From Anaeromyxobacter dehalogenans 2CP-1 (GTDB lineage: Bacteria; Myxococcota; Myxococcia; Myxococcales; Anaeromyxobacteraceae), in contig NC_011891.1 of assembly GCF_000022145.1 (NCBI RefSeq), positions 2,926,001-2,990,000 of the forward strand: a stretch of DNA of 64,000 bases. The letters are read 5' to 3'. This document shows positions 8,957-15,737 of the stretch, piece after piece. Both the position numbers and the translations under genes were made by a program. Numbering within the stretch: the first letter of the stretch is position 1; every line of letters starts with the position of its first letter. Below the pieces are notes generated by a model. That model did no database searches. It was not told the DNA's origin and worked only from the letters and a program-made list of their open reading frames with translations.

Positions 8957-8986
8957 TAGCTAGCCCCGCCCGGCCCGCCGCGTCAA
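8957..8986 (-). promoter_or_regulatory. promoter TTGACG-18-TAGCTA, tgl-like operon
   Basis: Minus strand: -35 TTGACG at 8986-8981, an 18-bp spacer, and -10 TAGCTA at 8962-8957. Only 9 nt separate the -10 from the ATG at 8947, so the transcript would have almost no leader. The hexamers stand out in DNA this GC-rich. Confidence 0.6.
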
Positions 8987-9081
8987 GGAAGCGGGCGTGC
9001 GCGCGGCGGCGTGAGGGTGGGCACTCCGGGATCGCCGGTTGGACGCGCGAGCGGGCGCCGGTATTCGAGCGCGCCGCGGGC

Positions 9082-9714
9082 CTACACGCCGTGCACGTCC
9101 GGGCCCCAGACCACCTTGTGGACCTGCAGCGAGAGGCGCGCGTCGAGCCCGCTCTCGAGCATCCAGCGCACCAGGTCGCGCGGCGCCACCTGCCCCCACG
9201 CCGGCGAGAAGAGCACCTGCACCCTCCCCTCCAGCGCGTGGCGTCGCACCACCTCGCGCGACCAGCGGAAGTCGTCCTCGGAGCAGACCACGAACTTCAC
9301 CTCGTCGTGCGGCTGCAGCCGATCGAGGTAGGCGAGGTCGGTGGCGACCTCGCCCGAGCCGGGCGTCTTCACGTCCACCACCCGGATGGCCTCGGCCGGC
9401 AGCGCGTCCAGCGGCCGCTGCCCGTGCGTCTCCACCGCCACCTCGTAGCCGCGCGCGAGGAGCTCGCGGGCGAGGTCGGGCAGCTCGCGCTGCAGCATGG
9501 GCTCGCCGCCGGTGAGGCAGACGAAGCGCGCCGGGTGGCGGGCCACCTCCGCGAGGATCGCGGCCCGATCCATGTCCGCGCCGCCGTGGAACGCGTAGGC
9601 GGTGTCGCAGTAGCCGCAGCGCAGGTCGCAGCCGGTGAACCGGACGAACACGCAGGGGCGGCCGGCGCGGGAGCCCTCGCCCTGGATGCTGAAGAAGATC
9701 TCGGTGACGCGCAT
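9082..9714 (-). CDS. queE: 7-carboxy-7-deazaguanine synthase
   Basis: A 210-residue radical-SAM enzyme that converts 6-carboxytetrahydropterin to 7-carboxy-7-deazaguanine, a step toward queuosine. The [4Fe-4S] ligands are Cys29, Cys33 and Cys36 in TGCDLRCGYC (a CX3CX2C spacing), preceded by FFSIQGEGSRAGRPCVFVRF. The SAM-binding GGEP motif follows in LTGGEPMLQ. The start is the ATG at 9714; an open frame continues upstream but has no family similarity. No queC, queD or queF is nearby, so queE is an orphan here. The next gene upstream is the lytic transglycosylase, 59 nt away. Confidence 0.93.
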   Translation of the reverse strand: MRVTEIFFSIQGEGSRAGRPCVFVRFTGCDLRCGYCDTAYAFHGGADMDRAAILAEVARHPARFVCLTGGEPMLQRELPDLARELLARGYEVAVETHGQRPLDALPAEAIRVVDVKTPGSGEVATDLAYLDRLQPHDEVKFVVCSEDDFRWSREVVRRHALEGRVQVLFSPAWGQVAPRDLVRWMLESGLDARLSLQVHKVVWGPDVHGV

Positions 9715-9773
9715 GGGAGCCTGGCGCCCGGCGGGGCCGGGCGGACGGGGACAGGGTGTAACCGAGATCGGCC

Positions 9774-10466
9774 CTACTCGGCCACCGGCGCGGGCGCGGC
9801 GGCGGCCGCCACCGCCTCGGCCGGGCGCTCGTCGCCGATGTCGCGCCGGATCCGGCGCAGCTCCGCCTTCACGCGCCGCGGGTACACGTGGAAGCGCTGC
9901 GGGATCGCGCCCTCGCGCAGGTAGCCCAGGATCCGGTTCGGGCCGGCGTTGTAGGCCATCAGCGCCACCTCCTCGCGCCCGAAGGCGTCGAGGAGCCGGC
10001 GCAGGTAGCGCACCCCCGCGCGCACGTTGAGCACCGGATCGTGCGGGTCCCCCGCCGGGAGGCCGACGCGCTCCAGCTCGCGGCGCAGGGTGGACTCGCG
10101 GAGCTGCATGAGCCCCTTCGCGCCCGCACCGGACAGCGCGCGGGCGTCGAAGGAGGACTCGACCTCGATGAGCGCGAGCACCAGCAGCGGGTCGATCCGC
10201 GCCGCCTCGGCCTCCAGCACGATGGTGCTCGCCAGCCGGGTCCGGTCGCCGTCGGCCAGCCCGGGCATCCGCGCGGCGATCTGCGCGTCGATGGCCTCGA
10301 CCAGCGGATCGGCCTCGGGCTCGCACCCGCTCGCGCCGCAGCCCGGCTCGCCGGTCCCGTGCGTCCGCGCCTCGTGCGAGAGCGTCCGCGGGAACGCCGC
10401 GACCACCACCCACGCGGTGATGGCCAGGGCGGCCCCGAGGAGCCCGCTGAGCCGCGGCATCCGCAC
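9774..10466 (-). CDS. membrane-anchored lytic transglycosylase (SLT)
   Basis: A 230-residue peptidoglycan lytic transglycosylase. Residues 8-27 form an N-terminal membrane anchor or uncleaved signal. The SLT domain spans about 90-200, with catalytic Glu103 in LIEVESSFDARALSGAGAKGLMQ and the downstream motifs NVRAGVRYL and ALMAYNAGPNRILGY. It cleaves murein glycan strands in the periplasm. The short Cys-containing spacer (GCGASGCEP) near residue 45 is unusual and could be a disulfide. Its ATG touches the stop of the preceding phasin-like gene (1 nt shared), so the two are coupled. Confidence 0.9.
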   Translation of the reverse strand: MRMPRLSGLLGAALAITAWVVVAAFPRTLSHEARTHGTGEPGCGASGCEPEADPLVEAIDAQIAARMPGLADGDRTRLASTIVLEAEAARIDPLLVLALIEVESSFDARALSGAGAKGLMQLRESTLRRELERVGLPAGDPHDPVLNVRAGVRYLRRLLDAFGREEVALMAYNAGPNRILGYLREGAIPQRFHVYPRRVKAELRRIRRDIGDERPAEAVAAAAAPAPVAE

Positions 10467-10813
10467 TATTCCCCCTGCTCCTGCCGCGGCGGCGGCGGCG
10501 CGACCGGCGCGCGCCGCGACAGCGCCTCCACGCGCTCGGAGACGGCGTCGAGGCGACGCTGCAGCGTCTCCAGGTCGTCGCGGGTCGGGATGCGGAAGCG
10601 GTTCGCCGCCCGGCGCACCGCGTCGTCGAGGCCGCGCTCGAGCCCGCGCCGCTCGCGGTCGAGCCGCTCGCCCAGCTCGCGAGCCTGGCGCCGCACCCCC
10701 TCCGTCGAGACGCCGATGCGGCCGAGCACCTTCTCCGCCTCGGCCTCGGCCGCGGTCACGCCGGCGCGCGCGCTGGACCAGACGTCCTTGAACATTCCCT
10801 GGATGTCCGGCAT
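10466..10813 (-). CDS. phasin-like coiled-coil protein (second of pair)
   Basis: A 115-residue, highly helical charged protein that starts MPDIQGMFKDVWSSARAG. Its C-terminal third reads IPTRDDLETLQRRLDAVSERVEAL, a heptad-repeat module typical of PhaF/PhaI-type phasins that coat polyhydroxyalkanoate granules. A Pro-rich tail follows. The same module, with changes, ends the neighbouring upstream protein, so the two may oligomerise together. It starts 2 nt after that gene. No phaC synthase lies in the window, so granule association is inferred from family resemblance only. Confidence 0.72.
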   Translation of the reverse strand: MPDIQGMFKDVWSSARAGVTAAEAEAEKVLGRIGVSTEGVRRQARELGERLDRERRGLERGLDDAVRRAANRFRIPTRDDLETLQRRLDAVSERVEALSRRAPVAPPPPRQEQGE

Positions 10814-10815
10814 CG

Positions 10816-11274
10816 CTAGCCCTCCGCCCTGGCCTTCTTCGCGTTGCGGCGACCCTTCTCCGCTCGATCGAGGCGCTTCGCGAGGCGCTCCAGCTCCCGG
10901 CTCAGCTCCTCCACCTGATCCCGCGTGGCGACGCCGAGGAACGCGACCGCGCGCGTCTGGAGGTCCGTCACCCGCTCCAGCGCCTCCGTGCGGAACGTCT
11001 CGGCCTTCCCCCGCCACTCGGCTGCCCGCTCCACCCCCTGCTCCCGGAGCTTCCCGAGCCGGTGCTTCACCTCGGGGAGGTTCCAGTCCTGCCGGGACAG
11101 CCGCTGCATCATGTGTTCGATGTCCTTCCTTCCCGCACGTCCCCTGACCATGAGGTCCTTCAGCACCCGCTGGGCCTCCTCCTCGATCTGGCCGAAGCGG
11201 ACCTGCGCCGCCTCGAGGGGCTCTCTCAAGAATTCCGGAACCTTCAACTTCTCGATCCGCTGCATCTCGGCCAT
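10816..11274 (-). CDS. phasin-like granule-associated protein
   Basis: A 152-residue, almost wholly helical protein with a Lys/Arg-rich C-terminus (KGRRNAKKARAEG). It contains VATRDQVEELSRELERLAKRLD near residues 115-137, the PhaF/PhaI-type multimerisation module. The earlier part is an amphipathic helical bundle. It is the promoter-proximal gene of a three-gene run (this protein, a second phasin-like protein, a lytic transglycosylase). The basic tail resembles PhaF-type phasins that bind DNA as well as granules, but here it is short. A promoter with tandem repeats precedes it. Confidence 0.75.
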   Translation of the reverse strand: MAEMQRIEKLKVPEFLREPLEAAQVRFGQIEEEAQRVLKDLMVRGRAGRKDIEHMMQRLSRQDWNLPEVKHRLGKLREQGVERAAEWRGKAETFRTEALERVTDLQTRAVAFLGVATRDQVEELSRELERLAKRLDRAEKGRRNAKKARAEG

Positions 11275-11328
11275 GTGGAACCTCCGGGTTTGGGCCGGCG
11301 TGGCGTTCCCGCCACCCCATCTGCCCCG

Positions 11329-11357
11329 ACCGTAACGCGTCGCGTCAGACCTCTCAA
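11329..11357 (-). promoter_or_regulatory. promoter TTGAGA-17-TACGGT, phasin operon
   Basis: Minus strand: -35 TTGAGA at 11357-11352, a 17-bp spacer, and -10 TACGGT at 11334-11329. It gives a leader of about 48 nt before the ATG at 11274. Two related 15-bp repeats overlap or flank it. Confidence 0.55.
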
Positions 11358-11377
11358 GACCCTACCGCGCTGCGTCA
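11333..11377 (-). repeat. two 15-bp direct repeats at phasin promoter
   Basis: Minus strand: TGACGCAGCGCGGTA at 11377-11363 and TGACGCGACGCGTTA at 11347-11333, matching at 12 of 15 positions. Their starts are 30 bp apart, close to three helical turns. One copy is upstream of the -35, and the other fills the spacer and touches the -10. This is a natural arrangement for a repressor. Confidence 0.5.
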
Positions 11378-11399
11378 ACTTTCAGGCCCCTACATGGTT

Positions 11400-11417
11400 G
11401 TTCCCCGATGAGGGAAC
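11400..11417. repeat. inverted repeat GTTCCC-6-GGGAAC after pyrD
   Basis: A perfect 6-bp inverted repeat with a CGATGA loop lies 43 nt downstream of the pyrD stop and upstream of the phasin promoter. It lacks a T-run, so it could be a weak terminator or a protein-binding site. Confidence 0.35.
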
Positions 11418-11459
11418 GTAAACGACCTGCGAGGGACGGCCGTAGGTCAGAACGCACGC

Positions 11460-12554
11460 CTACCCCGCCGCCTTCCCGCCGCCCTGTCGGTGGTCTGCGC
11501 CGACCGCGTCCGAAAGGGTGCTGAACCCGTCCCGCTCGAGCAGCCGGGCCAGGCCGGCGTTCACCCGGCCCACGAACGCGGGGCCGCCGTAGATGAGCCC
11601 CGTGTACGCCTGGACCAGCGTCGCGCCGGCCCGGATCTTCGCGTACGCGCCCTCCGCGTCCATCACCCCGCCCACCCCGACGATCGGGACCCGGCCGGCG
11701 GCGCGCGCGTAGCAGCGCCGGACCACGTCGGTGGCCAGCCGCTCCAGCGGCGCGCCGGAGAGCCCGCCCGCCTCCGCGGCGCGCGGGTGACGCTCGACGC
11801 CGGCCCGGGAGAGCGTGGTGTTGGTCGCCACGATCCCGGCGGCGCCCGCCGCGATGGCCACGTCCACCGCCTCGTCGAGCGCCTCGGGCGAGAGGTCCGG
11901 CGCGAGCTTCACCAGGAGCGGCTTGCCCGGCGCCCGCTCCGCCAGGTGGCGCACGCAGGCGCGCAGCAGGCGATCCAGCGCGTCGCGCTCCTGGAGCTGG
12001 CGCAGCCCCGGGGTGTTCGGCGACGAGATGTTGACCACCAGATAGTCGGCGTACGGGTGGAGCCGCTCGATGCACGCGAGGTAGTCGGCGGCGGCGTCCT
12101 CGTTCGGCGTCACCTTGTTCTTCCCGACGTTGATCCCGACGGGCCCGAGGCGCGCGGCCGGAGGGAGCGCCGCGAGCCGACGCGCGCAGGCCTCCATCCC
12201 CTCGTTGTTGAAGCCCATCCGGTTGAGCAGCGCGCGGTGCTCGGGAAGGCGGAACAGGCGCGGGCGATCGTTGCCCGGCTGGGGGCGCGGCGTGATCGTC
12301 CCGATCTCGACGTGCGAGAAGCCCAGCCCGAAGAGCCCCGGCAGCGCCACGTCCCCCTTGTCGAAGCCGGCCGCCAGGCCCACCGGCCCGTCGAAGTCGA
12401 GCCCCATGCAGCGGACCGCGAGGGCGGGGATGGACGCCGGCCGGCGCGCGCGCGCCACGGCGAGCGGGACGCGGTGCAGCGCCCAGTGCGCGAGGTGGTG
12501 CACGCGCTCCGGGTCGAGCTGGAACAGGACGGACCGCAGGGCTGGCCAGAGCAT
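11460..12554 (-). CDS. pyrD: dihydroorotate dehydrogenase, class 2
   Basis: A 364-residue quinone-dependent dihydroorotate dehydrogenase, the fourth step of UMP synthesis, membrane-associated. The class 2 N-terminal helical extension (LWPALRSVLFQLDPERVHHLAHWALHRVP) is present. The FMN/substrate motifs VGLAAGFDKGD, GINVGKNK, VVNISSPNTPGLR, LLVKLAPDLS, ATNTTLSR and IVGVGGVMDAEGAYAKIRAGA follow in order. The length matches the family. It follows rimI by 67 nt. The C-terminus after TGLIYGGPAFV is slightly extended. Confidence 0.96.
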   Translation of the reverse strand: MLWPALRSVLFQLDPERVHHLAHWALHRVPLAVARARRPASIPALAVRCMGLDFDGPVGLAAGFDKGDVALPGLFGLGFSHVEIGTITPRPQPGNDRPRLFRLPEHRALLNRMGFNNEGMEACARRLAALPPAARLGPVGINVGKNKVTPNEDAAADYLACIERLHPYADYLVVNISSPNTPGLRQLQERDALDRLLRACVRHLAERAPGKPLLVKLAPDLSPEALDEAVDVAIAAGAAGIVATNTTLSRAGVERHPRAAEAGGLSGAPLERLATDVVRRCYARAAGRVPIVGVGGVMDAEGAYAKIRAGATLVQAYTGLIYGGPAFVGRVNAGLARLLERDGFSTLSDAVGADHRQGGGKAAG

Positions 12555-12621
12555 GGGGCGGCCTGCTTACACCAGCGGGGGGCCGCCTGTCAGCCCGCCT
12601 CCGCCCGGCGCGGCCGGCCGC

Positions 12622-13101
12622 CTAGGGCAGATCCGCGGTCATGACGACGGCGTCCTCGCCCTCCTCGGCGTAGTAGCCGGGCCGGATCCCCACCTGGCGG
12701 TAGCCGAGCGAGCGGTACAGCTCGATGGCCGCCACGTTGGAGCGGCGCACCTCGAGCGTGGCGAGCACCGCGCCGCGGCCGCGGCCGATCCGGTGCCCCT
12801 CCAGCATGAGCGCGCGCCCCACCCCGCGGCGCCGCGCCTCCAGCGCCGTCGCGATGTTGAGGACGTGCAGCTCGTCGTGCACCAGCCAGAAGACGATGAA
12901 GCCGAGCACCACCTCGCCGCCCGGGCCGTCCTCCACCGCGAGCAGCGTGCTCGACCACGCGTGGCCGAGCTCGCGCTCGAGCAGCTGGCGCGACCACGGG
13001 TTGCGGAACCCGTCCTTCTCGATGTCCACCACGCGATCGAGATCCGCGGTCCGCATCGGGCGGAAGCGGAGCGCCGCGGCGGCGTCGGCCGGCCTGCGCA
13101 C
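12622..13101 (-). CDS. rimI: ribosomal-protein-alanine N-acetyltransferase
   Basis: A 159-residue GNAT enzyme of the RimI group, which acetylates the N-terminal Ala of ribosomal protein S18. Typical segments are FRNPWSRQLLERELG, HVLNIATALEARRRGVGRALM (the acetyl-CoA pyrophosphate loop is RRRGVG) and LEVRRSNVAAIELYRSLGYRQVGIRPGYY. It starts with GTG one nucleotide after the stop of the SurA-N-like gene, so the two are coupled. The first 14 residues are non-conserved, so an internal start is possible. The usual tsaB neighbour is absent. Confidence 0.9.
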   Translation of the reverse strand: MRRPADAAAALRFRPMRTADLDRVVDIEKDGFRNPWSRQLLERELGHAWSSTLLAVEDGPGGEVVLGFIVFWLVHDELHVLNIATALEARRRGVGRALMLEGHRIGRGRGAVLATLEVRRSNVAAIELYRSLGYRQVGIRPGYYAEEGEDAVVMTADLP

Positions 13102-13102
13102 G

Positions 13103-13774
13103 TCAGCTCCCCCTCGCCGGCTCGCGGCGGAGCGCCGGGTCGAGCACGCGGATCTCGGCCCGGCCGCGCAGCTCGCGCACCAGCTCCTGCGCCTGCGCGC
13201 GGGCGCGCGCCTCGGCGAGGCCCGCGCGGACGGCGTCGCGCGAGCCGGCCGACGGCGCCGCCGCGCCGCGCGCCCGGAGCGCCGCGTCGACCTCGTCGTC
13301 GCCGACGCGCACCCCGCGGCCCACGCGCGTGCCGAGATAGCGCTCCACCTCGAGCGTCCGGGCCAGCGACGCGGCCACGTCCTCCTCCCCCAGCTCGAAC
13401 CGCGCGAGGAACCGGCGGTAGGCGTCGTCGTCCGCGAAGCGCCCGCGGAACCGCCGCAGCGCCGGCTCGAGCGCCTCGCGGTCCACCGCGTCCAGCCGCA
13501 GCCGGGCCGACTCGTCCGCCACCAGCATCTCGTCCAGCAGCCAGTCGAGCGTGGCGCGCAGCACCTCGACGTCCAGCGACCGGAACGCCGCCTCGGCGCC
13601 GCCGCGCGAGACGAGCGCGACGCGGGCCTCGGCCTCGAGCCGGGTGAGCGTGATGGGGCGCGGCGCCGCGCCGGCCGGGTTGCGCACCACCGCCACGACC
13701 TGCTCGACGACGCGCGCGCCCGGCGGTGGGGACGGGGCCGCCGCGGCCGCGGCGAGGAGCAGGGTGAGGAGCAT
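13103..13774 (-). CDS. SurA-N-like periplasmic chaperone-type protein
   Basis: A 223-residue secreted protein. It starts LLTLLLAAAAAAPSPPPGARVVEQVVAVV, where VEQVVAVV and ITLTRLEAEAR match the start of SurA/PpiC-type N-domains, and it continues with long helices. No parvulin PPIase domain is present, so it would be a chaperone-only form. I prefer the ATG at 13774 over an ATG three codons earlier, because a TACAAT -10 hexamer overlaps the earlier codon and ends 7 nt before 13774. It is divergent from the dnaJ-like gene and couples to rimI. Confidence 0.75.
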   Translation of the reverse strand: MLLTLLLAAAAAAPSPPPGARVVEQVVAVVRNPAGAAPRPITLTRLEAEARVALVSRGGAEAAFRSLDVEVLRATLDWLLDEMLVADESARLRLDAVDREALEPALRRFRGRFADDDAYRRFLARFELGEEDVAASLARTLEVERYLGTRVGRGVRVGDDEVDAALRARGAAAPSAGSRDAVRAGLAEARARAQAQELVRELRGRAEIRVLDPALRREPARGS

Positions 13775-13781
13775 GGGCCCC

Positions 13782-13787
13782 ATTGTA
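13782..13787 (-). promoter_or_regulatory. -10-like TACAAT before SurA-N-like gene
   Basis: The minus-strand TACAAT ends 7 nt before the ATG at 13774 and has five of six matches to TATAAT. No good -35 is seen. It decides the start choice for the gene and would produce a leaderless message. Confidence 0.5.
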
Positions 13788-13844
13788 GTCAGCGCGGGCC
13801 GCGTGGGGAGCCCGTCCGCGCGCGCCGCCCCGGGGCGGCGCGAT

Positions 13845-13872
13845 TTGACCTCCCGCCCGGGAGCGTTACGTT
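13845..13872 (+). promoter_or_regulatory. promoter TTGACC-16-TACGTT for dnaJ-like gene
   Basis: -35 TTGACC at 13845-13850, a 16-bp spacer, and -10 TACGTT at 13867-13872, only 7 nt before the GTG start at 13880. The spacer holds a perfect 6-bp inverted repeat (CTCCCG-CC-CGGGAG, 13850-13863), a possible operator. Confidence 0.6.
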
Positions 13873-13879
13873 TCCCCGC

Positions 13880-14836
13880 GTGCCAGAGCACGACCTCTAC
13901 GAGATCATCGGAGTTCCACGCACCGCGACCCACGACGAGATCAAGCGCGCCTACCGCAAGCTCGCCAGGAAGTACCACCCCGACGTGAACCCGGGGGACA
14001 AGGCGGCGGAGGAGCGCTTCAAGGAGGTCACGGCGGCGTTCGAGGTGCTCTCCGACGAGAAGCGCCGGAAGCTGTACGACGAGTTCGGACCGGACTCGCT
14101 GCGCTCCGGGTTCGACGAGAAGAAGGCCGAGCAGTACCGGCAGTGGAAGCGGCACGGCGCGCCGAACGGCGGGATGCCGTTCGACTTCGGCGACTTCTCC
14201 ACGGTGAACGTGGGCGACTACGGCGCGTTCGACTTCGGGTCGATCTTCGGCGACCTGTTCGGCGGCGCGCGCGGCGGGCGGGTGCGGCGAGGCCCCATCC
14301 CGTCCCAGGGCGCCCACGCGGAGGCGGAGATCGCCATCGACCTGCGCGACGCGGTGCTCGGCGCCGAGCGCGACCTGCGCGTGGACGGGCGCACGCTGCG
14401 CGTGAAGATCCCGGCCGGCGTGACCGACGGCTCGCGCATCCGCCTGGGCGGCCAGGGCGGGCGCGGGGCCCACGGCGGCCCGGCCGGCGACCTGTACCTG
14501 GAGGTCCGGCTGCGCGCGCACCCGCACCTGCGCCGGGAGGGGCGCGACCTCTACCTCGATCTCCCCGTCACCATCCCGGAGGCCGCGCTCGGGGCCGAGG
14601 TGGAGCTGCCCACGTTCGAGGGCCCGGTCCGGCTGCGCGTGCCGCCGGGCGCGCAGAGCGGAATGCAGCTCCGGCTCCGCGGCAAGGGGATGCCGGACCT
14701 GCGGGGCGGGCCGCGCGGCGATCTGTACGCGGTGGTCCAGCTGCGCCTGCCGCCGGATGGGCCTGCGCTGCACGAGGCCGTGAAGCCGCTGGCCGAGCTG
14801 TACAAGGACGATCCGCGCGCGGGCATCTCGTTGTAG
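13880..14836 (+). CDS. DnaJ-class co-chaperone (CbpA-like)
   Basis: A 318-residue Hsp40. The J-domain occupies residues 4-70 with the HPD motif at residues 33-35 (KYHPDVNPGD). A Gly/Phe-rich linker (GDFSTVNVGDYGAFDFGSIFGDLFGG) follows, then two C-terminal beta-barrel domains (LRVKIPAGVTDGSRIRLGGQG and VRLRVPPGAQSGMQLRLRGKGMP). The Cys-rich zinc domain of true DnaJ is missing, so this is a class B/CbpA-type protein that stimulates DnaK. The GTG start at 13880 opens VPEHDLYEIIGV. It has no Shine-Dalgarno sequence and a promoter ending 7 nt upstream. Confidence 0.92.
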   Translation: MPEHDLYEIIGVPRTATHDEIKRAYRKLARKYHPDVNPGDKAAEERFKEVTAAFEVLSDEKRRKLYDEFGPDSLRSGFDEKKAEQYRQWKRHGAPNGGMPFDFGDFSTVNVGDYGAFDFGSIFGDLFGGARGGRVRRGPIPSQGAHAEAEIAIDLRDAVLGAERDLRVDGRTLRVKIPAGVTDGSRIRLGGQGGRGAHGGPAGDLYLEVRLRAHPHLRREGRDLYLDLPVTIPEAALGAEVELPTFEGPVRLRVPPGAQSGMQLRLRGKGMPDLRGGPRGDLYAVVQLRLPPDGPALHEAVKPLAELYKDDPRAGISL

Positions 14837-14899
14837 AACCTCGTGCCTCCGTCCGCTCCCGCGGGGGCCGGACGCTGGAGCGGGGGTTTCGGAGGTCGG

Positions 14900-15649
14900 A
14901 TGGGACTGTTCGATCTGTTCGGGTCGAAGGAGGAGCGGGAGCAGAACCAGCTCCGCAAGCTCGCGAAGAAGCTCACCGAGCGCTACGGCCCGCCGGAGAA
15001 CCGCCAGAAGGTGATCGAGCAGCTCGGGGAGATGGCCACGCCGGGCGCGCTGGGCACGCTCTGCCTGCGCTTCACCGTCCGCGCCGAGCCGGGCATCACC
15101 GACGACGAGGAGAAGGAGACCGCGCGCGGGATCCTGGTCGCCGCCGGCCAGGAGGCGCTCGGGCCGGTGGAGGCGTTCGTCCGCGAGCAGGAGTCGGGCA
15201 TCGCCTGGGGCCTCCGGGTGCTCGCGCAGATCGCGCCGCCGGAGAAGGTGATCGACGTGGTGGTGAAGGAGCTGACGCGCCTCTCCCGCTCCTACACGCG
15301 CGACCCGGAGAAGAAGCTGGTGCTGCTCACCTGGCTCGCGGAGCACGCCGGGCCCGAGGCCGACGCCGGCCTGGAGGCCGCGCTGCTCCCGCTGCTGGAG
15401 GACTTCTCCGACGACGTGCGCATCGCCGCGGCCCGGGTGCTGTCGGGGCGCGCGCCCAGCGAGCCGGCGCGCGACGCGCTCATCCAGCTGCTGCTGCGCG
15501 ATCGCGACAACGCGCGCGTGCGCGGCGAGGTGCTGGAGGCGCTGGCGCGGCTCGGGGCCGACGTGAAGGGCCACCGGCCCAGCGTCGAGGCGCTGCTGGT
15601 CGAGCCGTTCTACCTGGACCGCGAGGGCCGGGTGAAGAAGCGCGGGTGA
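14900..15649 (+). CDS. HEAT-repeat protein
   Basis: A 249-residue helical-repeat protein with a good ribosome binding site (GGAGG at 14891). The N-terminus MGLFDLFGSKEEREQNQLRKLAKKLTERYGPPENR leads into repeated helix pairs: QKVIEQLGEMATPGALGTLC, GIAWGLRVLAQIAPPEKVIDVVV, DDVRIAAARVLSGRAP, and ARDALIQLLLRDRDNARVRGEVLEAL. These are HEAT/ARM-type scaffolds that bind protein partners. No enzyme motif or signal peptide is visible. It follows the dnaJ-like gene by 63 nt and may be co-transcribed with it. The function is unknown. Confidence 0.8.
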   Translation: MGLFDLFGSKEEREQNQLRKLAKKLTERYGPPENRQKVIEQLGEMATPGALGTLCLRFTVRAEPGITDDEEKETARGILVAAGQEALGPVEAFVREQESGIAWGLRVLAQIAPPEKVIDVVVKELTRLSRSYTRDPEKKLVLLTWLAEHAGPEADAGLEAALLPLLEDFSDDVRIAAARVLSGRAPSEPARDALIQLLLRDRDNARVRGEVLEALARLGADVKGHRPSVEALLVEPFYLDREGRVKKRG

Positions 15650-15688
15650 CCGCGGACCCGCTCTCCGGCCCGCAGGCCAGGGATTTCC

Positions 15689-15703
15689 GGGCGGAATCCG
15701 CCC
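15689..15703. repeat. inverted repeat GGGCGG-AAT-CCGCCC before plsB
   Basis: A perfect 6-bp inverted repeat lies 40 nt after the HEAT gene stop and 35 nt before plsB. It has no T-tract. It could be a weak terminator or an operator. Confidence 0.3.
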
Positions 15704-15723
15704 GCCAGCCGCCACCGCTGTAA

Positions 15724-15729
15724 TACACT
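15724..15729 (+). promoter_or_regulatory. -10-like TACACT before plsB
   Basis: TACACT (overlapping TAATAC at 15721) ends 8 nt before the GTG at 15738. No -35 is recognisable and there is no Shine-Dalgarno sequence. Confidence 0.35.
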
Positions 15730-15737
15730 CGCGCGCC

